DNA of 54,354 nt from CAYTRP01 sp964625145 (GCA_964625145.1 CAZVAQ010000004.1:1-54354); one strand, 5' to 3'; numbered from the stretch's first letter, positions 1 through 9,653 are shown. Notes: generated by a model not told the origin, from the sequence alone. Made by a program: numbers and translations.

Positions 1-958
1 CGAGCCAGGGCGGGCCAATGACGTCGCCGACGGCGTACACACCCTTGATGTTGGCGCGGTAATGCTCGTCGACTTTGATGTGATTTCTCTCAACCTGGAC
101 ACCAACTTCTTCCAGGCCAATGTTCTCGACGTTTCCTTGGACACCAACGGCCATGAGGCACTTCTCCGCCTCGGTAGTCTCCAGCTTGCCGTCCTTCCCC
201 TTCTTCCAGGTCACGACGACCCCCTTGCCCTTCTTCTCGACCTTGTCGACGAAGACGCCGGTGTTGAGGTCCACGCCGCGATGCTTGAGCGACTTGGCCA
301 CGACGCTGGACATCTCGCGATCCTCGATGGGGAGGATGGTGTCGCGTGCCTCGAAGACCGTCACCTTGGTGCCGAGCACGGCGTAGAAGTAGGCGAACTC
401 GATGCCGATGGCGCCGGCGCCGACGATGGCGAGCGACTCGGGCTGCTTTTCGAGCGACATGGCTTCCTTGCTGGTGATGATGACCTTGCGGTCGATCTCC
501 ACGCCGGGGAGCGAGCGCGGGCGTGCGCCGGTGGCGATGATGATGTGCTTGGCCTCGACGTCCTGGGTGCCGTCCTTCCCTTTCACGCGGACCTTGGTGG
601 GGGACAGCAGCTTGGCCTCGCCGTAGAGCGGCGTCACCTTGTTCTTCTTCATCAGGTAATCAATGCCGGAGGACATCTTGTCGGCGACTCCGCGACTGCG
701 CTGGACGATCTGCGGGAATTCGAAGCGGACGTTGTCCACCTTGATCCCCCATTCGTTGCCATTCTTGAGATGATCGATGAGTTCGGCATTCTTGAGCAGG
801 GCCTTGGTGGGAATGCAGCCCCAGTTGAGGCAGATGCCGCCGAGGCGGTCACGGTCGATGACGGCCGTCTTCGAACCTAGCTGCGCGGCGCGGATGGCAG
901 CGACGTAACCGCCGGGTCCGCCACCGATGACCACCACGTCGAACGAGGAGTTGGCCAT
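1..958 (-). CDS. lpdA: Dihydrolipoyl dehydrogenase (E3), 3' part cut by window edge
   Basis: FAD-dependent enzyme that reoxidises dihydrolipoamide in 2-oxoacid dehydrogenase or glycine cleavage complexes, in the cytoplasm. About 319 N-terminal residues are visible of a usual 460-480. The N-terminus carries the FAD-binding motif GGGPGGYVAA (residues 12-21), then the redox-active disulfide motif GGICLNWGCIPTKALL with Cys43 and Cys48. A second nucleotide-binding motif, AIVGAGAIGIEFA, follows in the NAD domain, and the visible end reads YAVGDVIGP, typical of the second FAD contact. The ATG at 958 has an AGGAG about 11 nt upstream. The gene runs off the left edge, so its partner subunits are not visible. 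Family assignment is secure; which complex it serves cannot be told. Confidence 0.95.
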   Translation of the reverse strand, partial: MANSSFDVVVIGGGPGGYVAAIRAAQLGSKTAVIDRDRLGGICLNWGCIPTKALLKNAELIDHLKNGNEWGIKVDNVRFEFPQIVQRSRGVADKMSSGIDYLMKKNKVTPLYGEAKLLSPTKVRVKGKDGTQDVEAKHIIIATGARPRSLPGVEIDRKVIITSKEAMSLEKQPESLAIVGAGAIGIEFAYFYAVLGTKVTVFEARDTILPIEDREMSSVVAKSLKHRGVDLNTGVFVDKVEKKGKGVVVTWKKGKDGKLETTEAEKCLMAVGVQGNVENIGLEEVGVQVERNHIKVDEHYRANIKGVYAVGDVIGPPWL

Positions 959-1096
959 GGGGTAGAGGTCTCCTGGAGTATGGGAAATGCGGCGCGGGAG
1001 GGCTTCTGGCCATCGCGCCGCCAAGAAAAAGAGCGGACACCCCGCGGCGGGCGGGGGTCAAGCGCTCCGTGGCGAGAATGCTGGCGGGGACCAGAC

Positions 1097-2212
1097 CTAT
1101 TCCCGACGCGGCGGTTCTTCGGGTGGGAAATCAGGCTGGGTTGGAGGTTGTTCGCCTTGGGGCATTGGCGGCATCGGGGCCGGTGGCCAAGAGGGTGGAT
1201 TGTAGGCTCCGGATGACGGATCGGATCCCTCCGGAGGTGGATAATAGCCCGTGAAGTCGGGCTGCTCAGGCGGCGTGGGCTGGCCCAGAAACTCCGGCAA
1301 TACCCGGTACTGGTCGCCGAATTGCTCGACGAAGCGAAGCGTGTAGCACCACATGAAGACGCTGATGGGTGCGGTGACCACGGCGAGGACATATTGCCCC
1401 ACGACCGGGATGCAGCCAACAATCAAGCAGACGAGCAGACATCCGACCATAATCATCACGCCGCCGCCGGCGATGGTGAGAACAAACAGGAAGAGCAGAT
1501 AGAGGATCGACGCCCCGATGTGCGATGCCATGACGCCAAAGGCTTCCATGGTCGCGGGGAGCACCTTAAGATTCTTGGCCGCCATGATCGGAATTCCAAA
1601 GTTTCGGATCACGATGTTGAGCAACCATAGAGGGAAGAGCACCAAGGCACCATAAACGAGAACGACACTCATTGCCGCCATGATCTCGGCAAATCCATAC
1701 TCCCCCAGCAAGACCGAGCGGAAGAAGGGCCAGCCAAGCACCAACAGGACATAGATCAGGGGAACGACCATCCACATGAACGTGATAAAGAGTTGGTACA
1801 GGAAGAAGGAGTTTCCCTGCTTGCTGGTGAGATTCCAAGCCTGGCCGAGCTTGAATTCGCTGCCCGAGAGCAGGTTGATGAGCATAAAGATGCCGCGGGA
1901 ATGAAGGAAGGAGGCGATCACCGCAGTCAGCAGGATGATCATGACGAGCGCGCCGATGATGATGCCGACGAGGGCGATGTTTTGGTCGACCCACTGGACA
2001 ATCTCCTCCGCAGGATTTCTCCCCGGACCTCCACCGGGGCCGCCCATGTTGAAGTTGAAGTTACCCCCGCCGCCGCCACTGCCACAGTTGATCATGAAGA
2101 GCGGTACGCCGAGTATGAGCCACTTGACATAGTCGAACGGCGCGAACAGCACCGCCACCATGTCCTTCCAAGCCAGTTCGAATGCCTTGATGGGTGATGG
2201 TGATTCGCTCAT
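1097..2212 (-). CDS. Multi-pass membrane protein of unknown function with Gly-rich loop and Pro-rich tail
   Basis: A 371-residue protein I do not recognise as a named family. An N-terminal hydrophobic segment (VKWLILGVPLFMINC) is followed by a loop of glycine and asparagine (about residues 45-68). Several strong membrane helices then follow, for example IIIGALVMIILLTAVIASFL and YLLFLFVLTIAGGGVMIMVG. The last 60 or so residues are rich in proline, glutamine and tyrosine, ending PPEEPPRRE, and are probably cytoplasmic and disordered. The start at 2212 has GAGG about 10 nt upstream. It lies between lpdA and an ABC exporter on the same strand with gaps of 138 and 50 nt, so co-transcription is possible. 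The overall pattern resembles uncharacterised membrane proteins seen in Planctomycetes-like genomes; no function should be assigned. Confidence 0.8.
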   Translation of the reverse strand: MSESPSPIKAFELAWKDMVAVLFAPFDYVKWLILGVPLFMINCGSGGGGGNFNFNMGGPGGGPGRNPAEEIVQWVDQNIALVGIIIGALVMIILLTAVIASFLHSRGIFMLINLLSGSEFKLGQAWNLTSKQGNSFFLYQLFITFMWMVVPLIYVLLVLGWPFFRSVLLGEYGFAEIMAAMSVVLVYGALVLFPLWLLNIVIRNFGIPIMAAKNLKVLPATMEAFGVMASHIGASILYLLFLFVLTIAGGGVMIMVGCLLVCLIVGCIPVVGQYVLAVVTAPISVFMWCYTLRFVEQFGDQYRVLPEFLGQPTPPEQPDFTGYYPPPEGSDPSSGAYNPPSWPPAPMPPMPQGEQPPTQPDFPPEEPPRRE

Positions 2213-2262
2213 TGGACGATGATCCTCGCGCTTGGAGATACGGACCTGATCACCCGCTTATT

Positions 2263-4377
2263 CTACGTGGCGCCGAAAATCATCCCTTCGTCGCCGGAAA
2301 TTGGTGTGGACCGCCTTTCATTGGCGGAACTTTCCGCGGGCTCCTCCCGATCGTCGTCGTTGGCGGGGCGCTTGGCGCGCTCCTCCTCGGCGCGGATCAG
2401 CTCCAGGTAGCGGCCGCTGCGGGCCAGCAACTCCTCGTGGGTGCCCTCTTCGACCACGCGACCCTCGTGCAGGACGATGATGCGGTCGGCATTGCGGATG
2501 GTGCTGAGCCGGTGGGCGATGACGATGGAGGTACGGTTCTCCATCAGGTGGTCGAGAGCCTCCTGCACGAGCTTCTCGCTCTCGTTGTCGAGTGCGCTGG
2601 TGGCCTCGTCGAGGATGAGGATCGGCGCGTTGCGCAGGATGGCGCGGGCAATGGCCAGACGCTGGCGCTGGCCGCCGGAGAGCTGGCCACCGCGCTCGCC
2701 AACCTCGGTGTCGTAGCCCTTCGGCATGCTCAAGATGAAATCGTGGGCATTGGCCGTGCGGGCTGCCTCCTCGATCTCCTCCATGGTGGCATCAAGACGC
2801 CCATAGGCGATGTTGTAGCGGATCGAGGCATCGAAGAGGATGGTCTCCTGGGTGACGATGGCGATCTGGCTGCGCAGGCTCTCGAAGGACAGGTTACGGA
2901 TGTCGTGCCCATCGATGAGGACGGATCCCGACGTGGGGTCGAAGAAGCGCGGGATCAGGCGGGCAATGGTCGTCTTGCCGGAGCCCGATGATCCCACGAG
3001 GGCGACGGACTCGCCCTTCCTGATGGTCAGGCTCATGTCCCGCAGGACATCGTCACCATCGGGATTATAGCGGAACGTGACATGGGAGAAGACGATGTCG
3101 GATTGGAACGGAGGCAGTTCGACGGGCTCCTCGGCTTCCTTGACGGTGGGGACGGCGTCGATGACCTCGAAGATGCGATCGCAACTGGCCAGGCCGCGCT
3201 GGATCTTGATCATGCCGTTGGATATGCCCTTGAGCGGCTTGTACAGGCGCATAAGGAGGAACAGATAGAGGATGAGGCTGGCCGCATCGATCTTCTGGCG
3301 ATCCACCACGAGCCATGCACCGATGATCAGCACCGCGCCCATGGAGGCCATGGTCAGCACATCCACGATGACGGGGGCGGCCAGGGACAGTCGGGAACGG
3401 CGAATCTGGCGACGCAGTTGCTCACGCGCCACCTTCTTGAAGCGGCTCGATTCATGGCGTTCCGAGCCGAACGCCTTGACGATCATCATGCCCTGCAGGG
3501 TCTCCTGCATCACGTCCACCAGGTACGCATCCTCCTCCGCGTCGCGGCGGCTGAGGCTGCGCAACCGGCGGCTGAGCAGCACGATCGGGAAGATGATGGA
3601 CGGCAAACCAATGGCCGTGACCAACGTGATCTCCGGGCTGATGATGGTCAGCACGAGCAGGAGCGAGACGATCTCGAAGGGCACGAGAACGGATTGCGTG
3701 AGCAGGGCCTCGAAGACGCTGCGGATCTTGACGGCGTCGGCACTCAATCGAGAGATCAGGTTGCCCGAAGTCTGAGTCTGGAATGCCACCATGTCCAGGT
3801 CGAGACACCCCTTGTAGAGGTCCACCTTCATCTTCTGCAGGGCGGAGAAGATGGCCTTCGCCATCTCGTATCGCGCGAAGTAGAGAATCACGCTCTTGAT
3901 GACCTGCATGAGGAACAGGAACCCGACGATCCAGTAGATCGCCGTGCTCTTCCTTTCCAGCAGGAAGCTATAGACCGCCCCATAGACCTTGTTCTTCGTG
4001 GCATCCAGCCATAGGCCGGCGGCCTCCATGGAGGGCACGCGCAGGACCAGGCCGCCGAAAGGCGATCCGGTGTCGAGATCCACCACATCGCTGGACAGCT
4101 CCTGCAATTTTGCGGTCCGGCGCTGGTAGTCGTGCTCGTAACGGTCGACCTGGGCTTCGACCTCATCCGGGTCGATGACCATCTTCACGACGGGAATCAT
4201 CGGGAGGAGGCTGAAAGAACCGAGCAGGCTGCCGATGCAGGCGAAGATCGTCGCCAGGATCAGCGCACGCCGAAAAGGCCATGCGTACCTGAGGGTACGG
4301 AACAGCAGGTGCCGATTGGCAATAATCGACCGCTTTTCCTTCTTTGGCTTTTCTGCCGTGGATTCTTCTGAGGCCAT
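2263..4377 (-). CDS. MsbA-like ABC exporter (fused membrane and ATPase domains)
   Basis: A 704-residue half-transporter of the type that exports lipid A or other lipids or peptides across the inner membrane. The membrane domain covers roughly residues 35-395. The ATPase domain shows Walker A GSSGSGKTT (462-470), Q-loop IVTQET, signature LSGGQRQR (566-573), Walker B ILILDEATSALD (586-597) and H-loop IAHRLS (His622). It is about 120 residues longer than E. coli MsbA. Part of the excess is an inserted hydrophilic stretch after the first helix (about residues 70-135), and part is a charged C-terminal tail of about 45 residues rich in Glu, Arg and Asp. The start lacks a clear Shine-Dalgarno. No adaptor or lipid A gene is adjacent, so the substrate is open; MsbA is the nearest description. 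Confidence 0.9.
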   Translation of the reverse strand: MASEESTAEKPKKEKRSIIANRHLLFRTLRYAWPFRRALILATIFACIGSLLGSFSLLPMIPVVKMVIDPDEVEAQVDRYEHDYQRRTAKLQELSSDVVDLDTGSPFGGLVLRVPSMEAAGLWLDATKNKVYGAVYSFLLERKSTAIYWIVGFLFLMQVIKSVILYFARYEMAKAIFSALQKMKVDLYKGCLDLDMVAFQTQTSGNLISRLSADAVKIRSVFEALLTQSVLVPFEIVSLLLVLTIISPEITLVTAIGLPSIIFPIVLLSRRLRSLSRRDAEEDAYLVDVMQETLQGMMIVKAFGSERHESSRFKKVAREQLRRQIRRSRLSLAAPVIVDVLTMASMGAVLIIGAWLVVDRQKIDAASLILYLFLLMRLYKPLKGISNGMIKIQRGLASCDRIFEVIDAVPTVKEAEEPVELPPFQSDIVFSHVTFRYNPDGDDVLRDMSLTIRKGESVALVGSSGSGKTTIARLIPRFFDPTSGSVLIDGHDIRNLSFESLRSQIAIVTQETILFDASIRYNIAYGRLDATMEEIEEAARTANAHDFILSMPKGYDTEVGERGGQLSGGQRQRLAIARAILRNAPILILDEATSALDNESEKLVQEALDHLMENRTSIVIAHRLSTIRNADRIIVLHEGRVVEEGTHEELLARSGRYLELIRAEEERAKRPANDDDREEPAESSANERRSTPISGDEGMIFGAT

Positions 4378-4606
4378 TCAGGATATCACTTTCAAAGCGA
4401 TCAGGGGAAAAAACACTTAGGGAGCGGACGTATAGGAAGCGGAAATCGGATCAATGAGATCCATTATCCGTATCACTCCGCGACTCCAGACCACCGGGGC
4501 GAGGCACGTCAACTGTGGAAAACTGCCTTGTGCGGGGCTTCCTGCCTCCCCACAATGTTCAACTTTCGGGCCAACCTGTCCCGACCCCCCTGCGGAGCCA
4601 TCGCCG

Positions 4607-6604
4607 ATGCGCCTGACTGTACTTGGAATTCCAGCCCTGATTGCCGGCCTCTCCTGCCTGCCCCTGAATGCCCAGGAACCCGAATCGCCACCGATGACCC
4701 GCCAGCAGATCGGAAATCTGGTTATCGAGGGCATCCCCGCGATCCCCGGTGAGTTGGCCGATCGCATGAATCAATATCAGAACGTTCGCGCGGCGGGTTT
4801 TGCCGATTGGTTTCCGAACAATGGAGGCTTGCTGATTGCCACCCGTTTTGGCAATACGGCGCAGCTCCACCAGGTTGAGAAGCCCCTGGGGATGCGTTCC
4901 CAGCTTACGTTCTTTGATGACCCGGTGGCCTATGGCGAGTTTGGTCCCGCAGGAGCCGAGAACCTGATCCTGTTCACAAAGGATACCGCCGGCAACGAAG
5001 TCGACCAGATCCACGTGTTCGACATTAGCACCGGCCTCAGCCGCATGATCAGCGATGGCACCTCGGTGCATCGCGGAGTGGCCTGGGCGAACCAATCGCC
5101 TCTCATCGCCTATTCCAATAACGCGCGCAACGGCCGCGATTGGGACATCTACACCCAGTCGGTGTTCGAGGGGCCGGAGACGCGCAAGATGGTCTTTGAA
5201 GGTGAAGGTTCATGGTGGGTCGCCGATTGGGATGTGGCAGACGCGAAGTTGTTGATCGGCAATTATATCTCCGCCAGCGAGAGCTCGCTCCATATTCTCG
5301 ACCTCGCCAGCGGGGCAACGACCCAGGTGCATGCCGACATCACCGAGCCGGTCTCGTATGGCTCGGCGGCCTTCTCACGGGACAGCGATGGCTTGTTTTA
5401 TACCTCGGATCATCGCCGCCAGTTCAAGGGGCTGTTTTACTACGATCCCGTCCACAACGTCTCCAAGCCGTTGATGGAAGACATCGCGTGGGACGTCGAG
5501 GCCTTTGACATGAGCAAGGACGGCCGCCTGATGGCGCTGTCCGTGAATGAGGACGGCCTGAGCACCGTCTATCTCTTGAATCTCAAGACATTGGAGAAGG
5601 AACGTCTCGGGATTCCTCCGGGCATTGTGCGCGGTCTGAACATTCGCGACGACGGCGAGCGTATCGGCTTCTCCCTGTATCAATCGACGGGCCCCGGCGA
5701 CGTGTATGTCTGGAAGCGCGCCGAGCGGGAGTTGGTTCGCTGGACGCGTTCGGAAGTGGGCGGCCTCCCCGTTGAGAAGTTCATTGGGTCGGAGCTGATC
5801 CATTATCCCACGTTCGACAACGACAGCGATGGAAAGCGGCGGACAATTCCCGCCTTTGTCCAGAAGCCCCGCACGCCCGGTCCGTGGCCGGTGCTGATCG
5901 AGATTCACGGCGGCCCCGAAAGCCAGGCCCGCCCGTATTTTGGCAGCTTCCACCAGTTCCTCCTCAACGAGCTGGGCATTGCCATCATCCAGCCCAATGT
6001 CCGCGGCTCGACAGGATATGGCCGGGACTTCCACCGCCTCGACGATGGCAAGCTGCGCGAAGACAGCGTGAAGGACATCGGCGCGCTGCTGGGGTGGATC
6101 GAGGGCCAACCGGATTTTGACGCCTCGCGTGTGGTCGTGAGCGGCGGATCCTATGGCGGCTACATGGTCTATGCGACCATGGCAATGTTTCCGGAGAAGA
6201 TCGCCGGCGGCATCAGCAGCGTCGGCATCTCGAACTTCGTGACGTTCCTGGAATCCACCAGCGAATACCGCCGCGACCTGCGGCGCAGCGAGTATGGCGA
6301 CGAGCGCGACCCGGAAATGCGCGCGTTCCTCGAGAGCATCTCCCCCACCACCAACGCGGACAGGATCGTCAAACCGTTGTTCGTGAAGCAGGGTAAGAAC
6401 GATCCACGCGTTCCGTACATGGAGGCGGAGCAGATCGTCGAGGCCGCCCGTCAGAATGGCCAGGACGTCTGGTATCTGCTGGCGCTGGACGAAGGACATG
6501 GTTTCGCCCGCAAGGAGAACAGGGATTATTCGCAGGCGGCGACAGTGTTGTTTCTGCAGAAGGTATTGGGACTGGATTCGTCAGCGACCGCGGAGAGCAA
6601 TTGA
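4607..6604 (+). CDS. Secreted prolyl-oligopeptidase family (S9) serine peptidase
   Basis: Alpha/beta-hydrolase peptidase with an N-terminal beta-propeller, probably cleaving oligopeptides in the periplasm. I start at ATG 4607, which has GGAG at 4594-4597 and opens a signal peptide (MRLTVLGIPALIAGLSC... LNAQ); an upstream in-frame ATG at 4454 would bury it. This gives 665 residues. The propeller covers about residues 50-400. The hydrolase domain has an oxyanion region IHGGPESQ, the nucleophile motif GGSYGGYM (Ser515), the acid in GKNDPRVP (Asp599) and the base in DEGHGF (His631). Its stop overlaps the start of the following VanZ-like gene (TTGA), so the two are translationally coupled. Substrate specificity within S9 (acylaminoacyl-peptidase or dipeptidyl-peptidase type) is not resolved. 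Confidence 0.9.
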   Translation: MRLTVLGIPALIAGLSCLPLNAQEPESPPMTRQQIGNLVIEGIPAIPGELADRMNQYQNVRAAGFADWFPNNGGLLIATRFGNTAQLHQVEKPLGMRSQLTFFDDPVAYGEFGPAGAENLILFTKDTAGNEVDQIHVFDISTGLSRMISDGTSVHRGVAWANQSPLIAYSNNARNGRDWDIYTQSVFEGPETRKMVFEGEGSWWVADWDVADAKLLIGNYISASESSLHILDLASGATTQVHADITEPVSYGSAAFSRDSDGLFYTSDHRRQFKGLFYYDPVHNVSKPLMEDIAWDVEAFDMSKDGRLMALSVNEDGLSTVYLLNLKTLEKERLGIPPGIVRGLNIRDDGERIGFSLYQSTGPGDVYVWKRAERELVRWTRSEVGGLPVEKFIGSELIHYPTFDNDSDGKRRTIPAFVQKPRTPGPWPVLIEIHGGPESQARPYFGSFHQFLLNELGIAIIQPNVRGSTGYGRDFHRLDDGKLREDSVKDIGALLGWIEGQPDFDASRVVVSGGSYGGYMVYATMAMFPEKIAGGISSVGISNFVTFLESTSEYRRDLRRSEYGDERDPEMRAFLESISPTTNADRIVKPLFVKQGKNDPRVPYMEAEQIVEAARQNGQDVWYLLALDEGHGFARKENRDYSQAATVLFLQKVLGLDSSATAESN

Positions 6605-7086
6605 GCGACGTGACAAGACTTCAGATCAACACGCTCAGGATCATCGGCATCCTGGGCGTACTCGCTTGGGGATTGACCATCTGGTGGATCAACGGATCTC
6701 CCGCTGAGAACCTTCCCAAGATGGGTTGGTCATCGCTGATCCCCCACTTTGACAAGGTGGTGCACTTTGGCCTGTACGGGATTCTCGCGGGATTCGCCTG
6801 GTTGGCCCTTGGCGTGGGTTGCCAGCCGGGAAGCCGCTTGTGGCTTGTTGGTGGCGGCATCGCCATCGCCTTGGCGACGGCGCTTGGAGCGACCGATGAG
6901 TGGCGCCAAAGGCTGGTTTCCGGCCGTTCGGCTTCGTGGGAGGATTGGTTCGCCGACCTGTCAGGAGCAATCGTCGCCGTTTTGGTCCTGTCCGCGTTGC
7001 ATTGGTGGTGGATGCGACGAAGCGAACGCGACAACGCGGCAATCCTTGCCAAAGACGAAGAGCGGGAGGTCTGCCCCGGCGTGTAA
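6601..7086 (+). CDS. VanZ-like membrane protein
   Basis: A 161-residue protein with four hydrophobic segments. The family pattern is visible: FDKVVHFGLYGILAGFAWL in the middle, then TDEWRQRLVSGRSASWEDW and ADLSGAIVAVLVL, matching the conserved D-E-x-x-Q and D-x-x-x-N/S-x-x-G elements of VanZ proteins. VanZ was named for low-level teicoplanin resistance, but most chromosomal members have no known role, and resistance should not be inferred. It starts with TTG at 6601, overlapping the S9 peptidase stop by four bases, and presumably depends on coupled translation. It converges on ilvE with a 56-nt gap that has no strong terminator. Confidence 0.85.
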   Translation: MSDVTRLQINTLRIIGILGVLAWGLTIWWINGSPAENLPKMGWSSLIPHFDKVVHFGLYGILAGFAWLALGVGCQPGSRLWLVGGGIAIALATALGATDEWRQRLVSGRSASWEDWFADLSGAIVAVLVLSALHWWWMRRSERDNAAILAKDEEREVCPGV

Positions 7087-7142
7087 CGCGAAGGGCTTGC
7101 CTCCCGCAATTTGCACTCGCCGCATCTGCCGATTACTGCCGG

Positions 7143-8015
7143 TCAGATCCTCACACCGTCCTCATGGGTGAGGGCGCGGAACTTTTCGAGGAGCTTGAGG
7201 GTGATCGGGCCGGGCTTGCCGGATCCGATGACTCGACCGTCGACCTTGACGACGGAGATCAGCTCCGCGGCCGTGCCCGTCAGGAACATCTCATCGGCGG
7301 TGTAGACCTCGTAGAGCGTGAACGGTTCCTCCCTCACGGGAAGGCCCATCCCCTTGGCGATGTCGACGACCGCGTCGCGGGTAATGCCGCGCAGGGCGCT
7401 CATGTAGACGGGCGGCGTGAAGAGCTCGCCCTTCTTGATCAGGAAGACGTTGTCGCCGGTGGCCTCGACGACGAAGCCGTCCTGGTTGAGCATCAGGGCC
7501 TCGAGGGCATTCCCCATGCGGGCGTTGATCTTGGCCATGATGTTGTTCAGGTAGTTTAGGCTCTTGGTGCGGCCGGAGTACGTATCGGGTGGGACGCGCC
7601 GGGTCGCGGCGGTGATGATGTCGAGTCCCTTGGTGTAGAACTCCTCCGGGTACATCTGGATCCTGGAGGCAATGCAGAAGATGGTCGGCTTCGGACAAAG
7701 CCACGGAGCCAGCCCCAGATCGCCCTCTCCGCGCGTGACGACCAGGCGGATGTAGCCATCGCGCAGGTTGTTGCGCCGGCAGGTCTCGCAGACGACCTGG
7801 GTCATTTCCTCGCGCGAGATGGGGATATCCAGCATGATGGAGCGGGCGGAATCCCACAAGCGCTCCAGGTGCTGCTCCAGACGGAAGACATTGCCCCCAT
7901 AAAGGCGGATGCCCTCAAATACGCCGTCGCCGTAGAGTACTGCGTGGTCAAAGACGCTGATCTTGGCATCCTTCTTGGCCACATACTCTCCGTCGATGTA
8001 GATGATGGGATCCAT
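7143..8015 (-). CDS. ilvE: Branched-chain amino acid aminotransferase (class IV)
   Basis: PLP enzyme catalysing the last step of valine, leucine and isoleucine synthesis. Its 290 residues match the family length. Seen: the N-terminal IYIDGEYV, the FDHAVLYGDGVFEGIR motif, the PLP lysine in SGRTKSLNYLNNI (Lys151), EATGDNVFLIKKGE with the conserved cofactor-binding glutamate, and TGTAAELISV near the phosphate-binding region. The start at 8015 has AAGGA upstream. It is transcribed divergently from the rsmB-like gene. D-amino-acid aminotransferase and aminodeoxychorismate lyase share the fold. The RTKSLNYLNN element and overall pattern favour IlvE. It stands apart from other ilv or leu genes. Confidence 0.9.
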   Translation of the reverse strand: MDPIIYIDGEYVAKKDAKISVFDHAVLYGDGVFEGIRLYGGNVFRLEQHLERLWDSARSIMLDIPISREEMTQVVCETCRRNNLRDGYIRLVVTRGEGDLGLAPWLCPKPTIFCIASRIQMYPEEFYTKGLDIITAATRRVPPDTYSGRTKSLNYLNNIMAKINARMGNALEALMLNQDGFVVEATGDNVFLIKKGELFTPPVYMSALRGITRDAVVDIAKGMGLPVREEPFTLYEVYTADEMFLTGTAAELISVVKVDGRVIGSGKPGPITLKLLEKFRALTHEDGVRI

Positions 8016-8089
8016 GGTGGGGTTCCTTCAGTCAGGTTTTGCCGCATCCCCCAATATCGGGGAGCGGAAACACTTTTGGAGGCCGCCGG

Positions 8090-9586
8090 GTGGATCAACA
8101 GGAACAAGTGCAGCAGGGGGAACAGTCTGCAGGATATCCGCCCGAACAGGGGGAGCCGGCCCGGGAGCTGCTCCCTGAGTCGCCCCGGCATGATGACCTG
8201 CGGGGCCATGTGTTGGAGCTGTTGGCGCGATGCACGACGACCGCCGCGCCGCCGGACGCTTTGATCGCCCGCTACTTCCGGCTGCGGGGGGAGCTGCCAC
8301 CATCGGTGCGCGGGTTCATCGCCGCCACGATCTATGCCCTGCTGCGCCGCCGCGTGCGAACCCTGCTACTGTGGCAATGGATGGGGAGGGCCGAGCCGCG
8401 CATCGAGTGGGACGGTTCCGGCCGGATCGAAACCAGTGGCATGGCACCGGGAGAGGAGGCCGCCCTGGGTCTGGTGCGGTGGATGATCGAGGATCTGGGC
8501 GCCGCGGCGGAAAAGGCCATCGAGCTGACCCGGCGGGCCATCGCCGCCATCAAGGACCGCACGCTGCCGAAGAACGAATCGCCAGTCCCCAATTTGGGGA
8601 AGCCGATGCGTTTGGTTGCCGAGTTTGCCAAAGCCCTGGAAAGCGGTGAGGGATTGGCTCATGCCCCCGGGAATGTCCAACGTGCGGCGGAGGTGTCCCT
8701 GCCGGTCGACCTGTTCGATCGATGGCGTTCGCAGTTGGGGGATGAGGAAGCCATGAAGCTGGCCCGTTCCCTTGGCGAGACGGCGCCTCTGGACCTGCGG
8801 GTCAATACCCTGCGGACCACGCGCGATGAGTGCCTCGCCCGGTTGACCAAGGATCGGCTCGATCCGGAGCCCAGTCGCCTGGCGCCGGACGGGTTGCGCA
8901 TCGGACGGAAGATGAACCTGTTTCGCCACGACATCTTCGAGCAGGGCTGGTTCGAAGTGCAGGACGAGGGGAGCCAACTTGTGGCCTGCGCGGTGGATCC
9001 GCATCCGAACTGGCGTGTGCTGGATGCCTGTGCGGGCGGAGGTGGGAAGACGCTGCATCTGGCGGCATTGATGCGGAACAAGGGAGAAGTCTTTGCCCAC
9101 GACAAGGACATCCAGCGGCTGGAAGGCCTGCGCAAGCGGCTGAAGCGCGCGGGCGTCAACAATGTGCGGCTGCTGAATCCCGGAACTGCCGCGGAGCGCG
9201 CGCCCTACGACGCAGTGCTGATCGATGCGCCTTGTCTGGGCCTCGGCACCCTGCGCCGGAATCCGGACTTTGCCTGGCGTGGCAGGATGAGCGAACGGCT
9301 ACAGGAGATCACCACCCTGCAGCGCGAGTGCCTGGAGGCATACGCACCTCTGGTCAAGCCGGGGGGCGTGTTGGTCTATGCGACATGCAGCTTCGAACCG
9401 GAGGAAACAGAACAGCTCCTGTCGGTGGAGCGCATGACGGAGCTGGGCTTTGAGCCGGACGGCCTCGGGCAGCCATTCGCGAAGACGGGCGTCCCGCTGC
9501 ATGCCACCGGCCACACGCTGACGCTCCTCCCTCACCGCGACGGGACGGACGGGTTTTGGCTGGCACGATTCCGCCGGCGGCAATAA
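8090..9586 (+). CDS. rsmB: RsmB/NOP-type RNA (cytosine-5) methyltransferase
   Basis: SAM-dependent m5C methyltransferase, probably of 16S rRNA. I start at GTG 8090 because a perfect GGAGG (8078-8082) lies 7 nt upstream; a TTG 51 bp earlier lacks one. This gives 498 residues. The N-terminal 150 residues are helical and NusB-like, as in RsmB. The catalytic domain shows the SAM-binding motif DACAGGGGKTLHLAALM, the motif IV cysteine in DAPCLGLGTLRRNPD and the motif VI cysteine in ATCSFEPEETE; both cysteines are needed in this family. It diverges from ilvE across 74 nt. No fmt or def gene is alongside, unlike E. coli. RsmF/YebU-type specificity cannot be excluded. Confidence 0.88.
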   Translation: MDQQEQVQQGEQSAGYPPEQGEPARELLPESPRHDDLRGHVLELLARCTTTAAPPDALIARYFRLRGELPPSVRGFIAATIYALLRRRVRTLLLWQWMGRAEPRIEWDGSGRIETSGMAPGEEAALGLVRWMIEDLGAAAEKAIELTRRAIAAIKDRTLPKNESPVPNLGKPMRLVAEFAKALESGEGLAHAPGNVQRAAEVSLPVDLFDRWRSQLGDEEAMKLARSLGETAPLDLRVNTLRTTRDECLARLTKDRLDPEPSRLAPDGLRIGRKMNLFRHDIFEQGWFEVQDEGSQLVACAVDPHPNWRVLDACAGGGGKTLHLAALMRNKGEVFAHDKDIQRLEGLRKRLKRAGVNNVRLLNPGTAAERAPYDAVLIDAPCLGLGTLRRNPDFAWRGRMSERLQEITTLQRECLEAYAPLVKPGGVLVYATCSFEPEETEQLLSVERMTELGFEPDGLGQPFAKTGVPLHATGHTLTLLPHRDGTDGFWLARFRRRQ

Positions 9587-9653
9587 AGCCAGCCCGGGTG
9601 TGCTCATTACCTTTGCCAACCGCGCGACCGTGGCCACAGATAAGCCCTGCCGT

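Noticed and set aside
62..880. Long plus-strand reading frame of 272 codons
   Set aside because: It is antisense to lpdA, whose minus-strand translation has intact FAD and disulfide motifs. The plus frame is a GC-rich mirror with repeated Leu, Asp and Gly.
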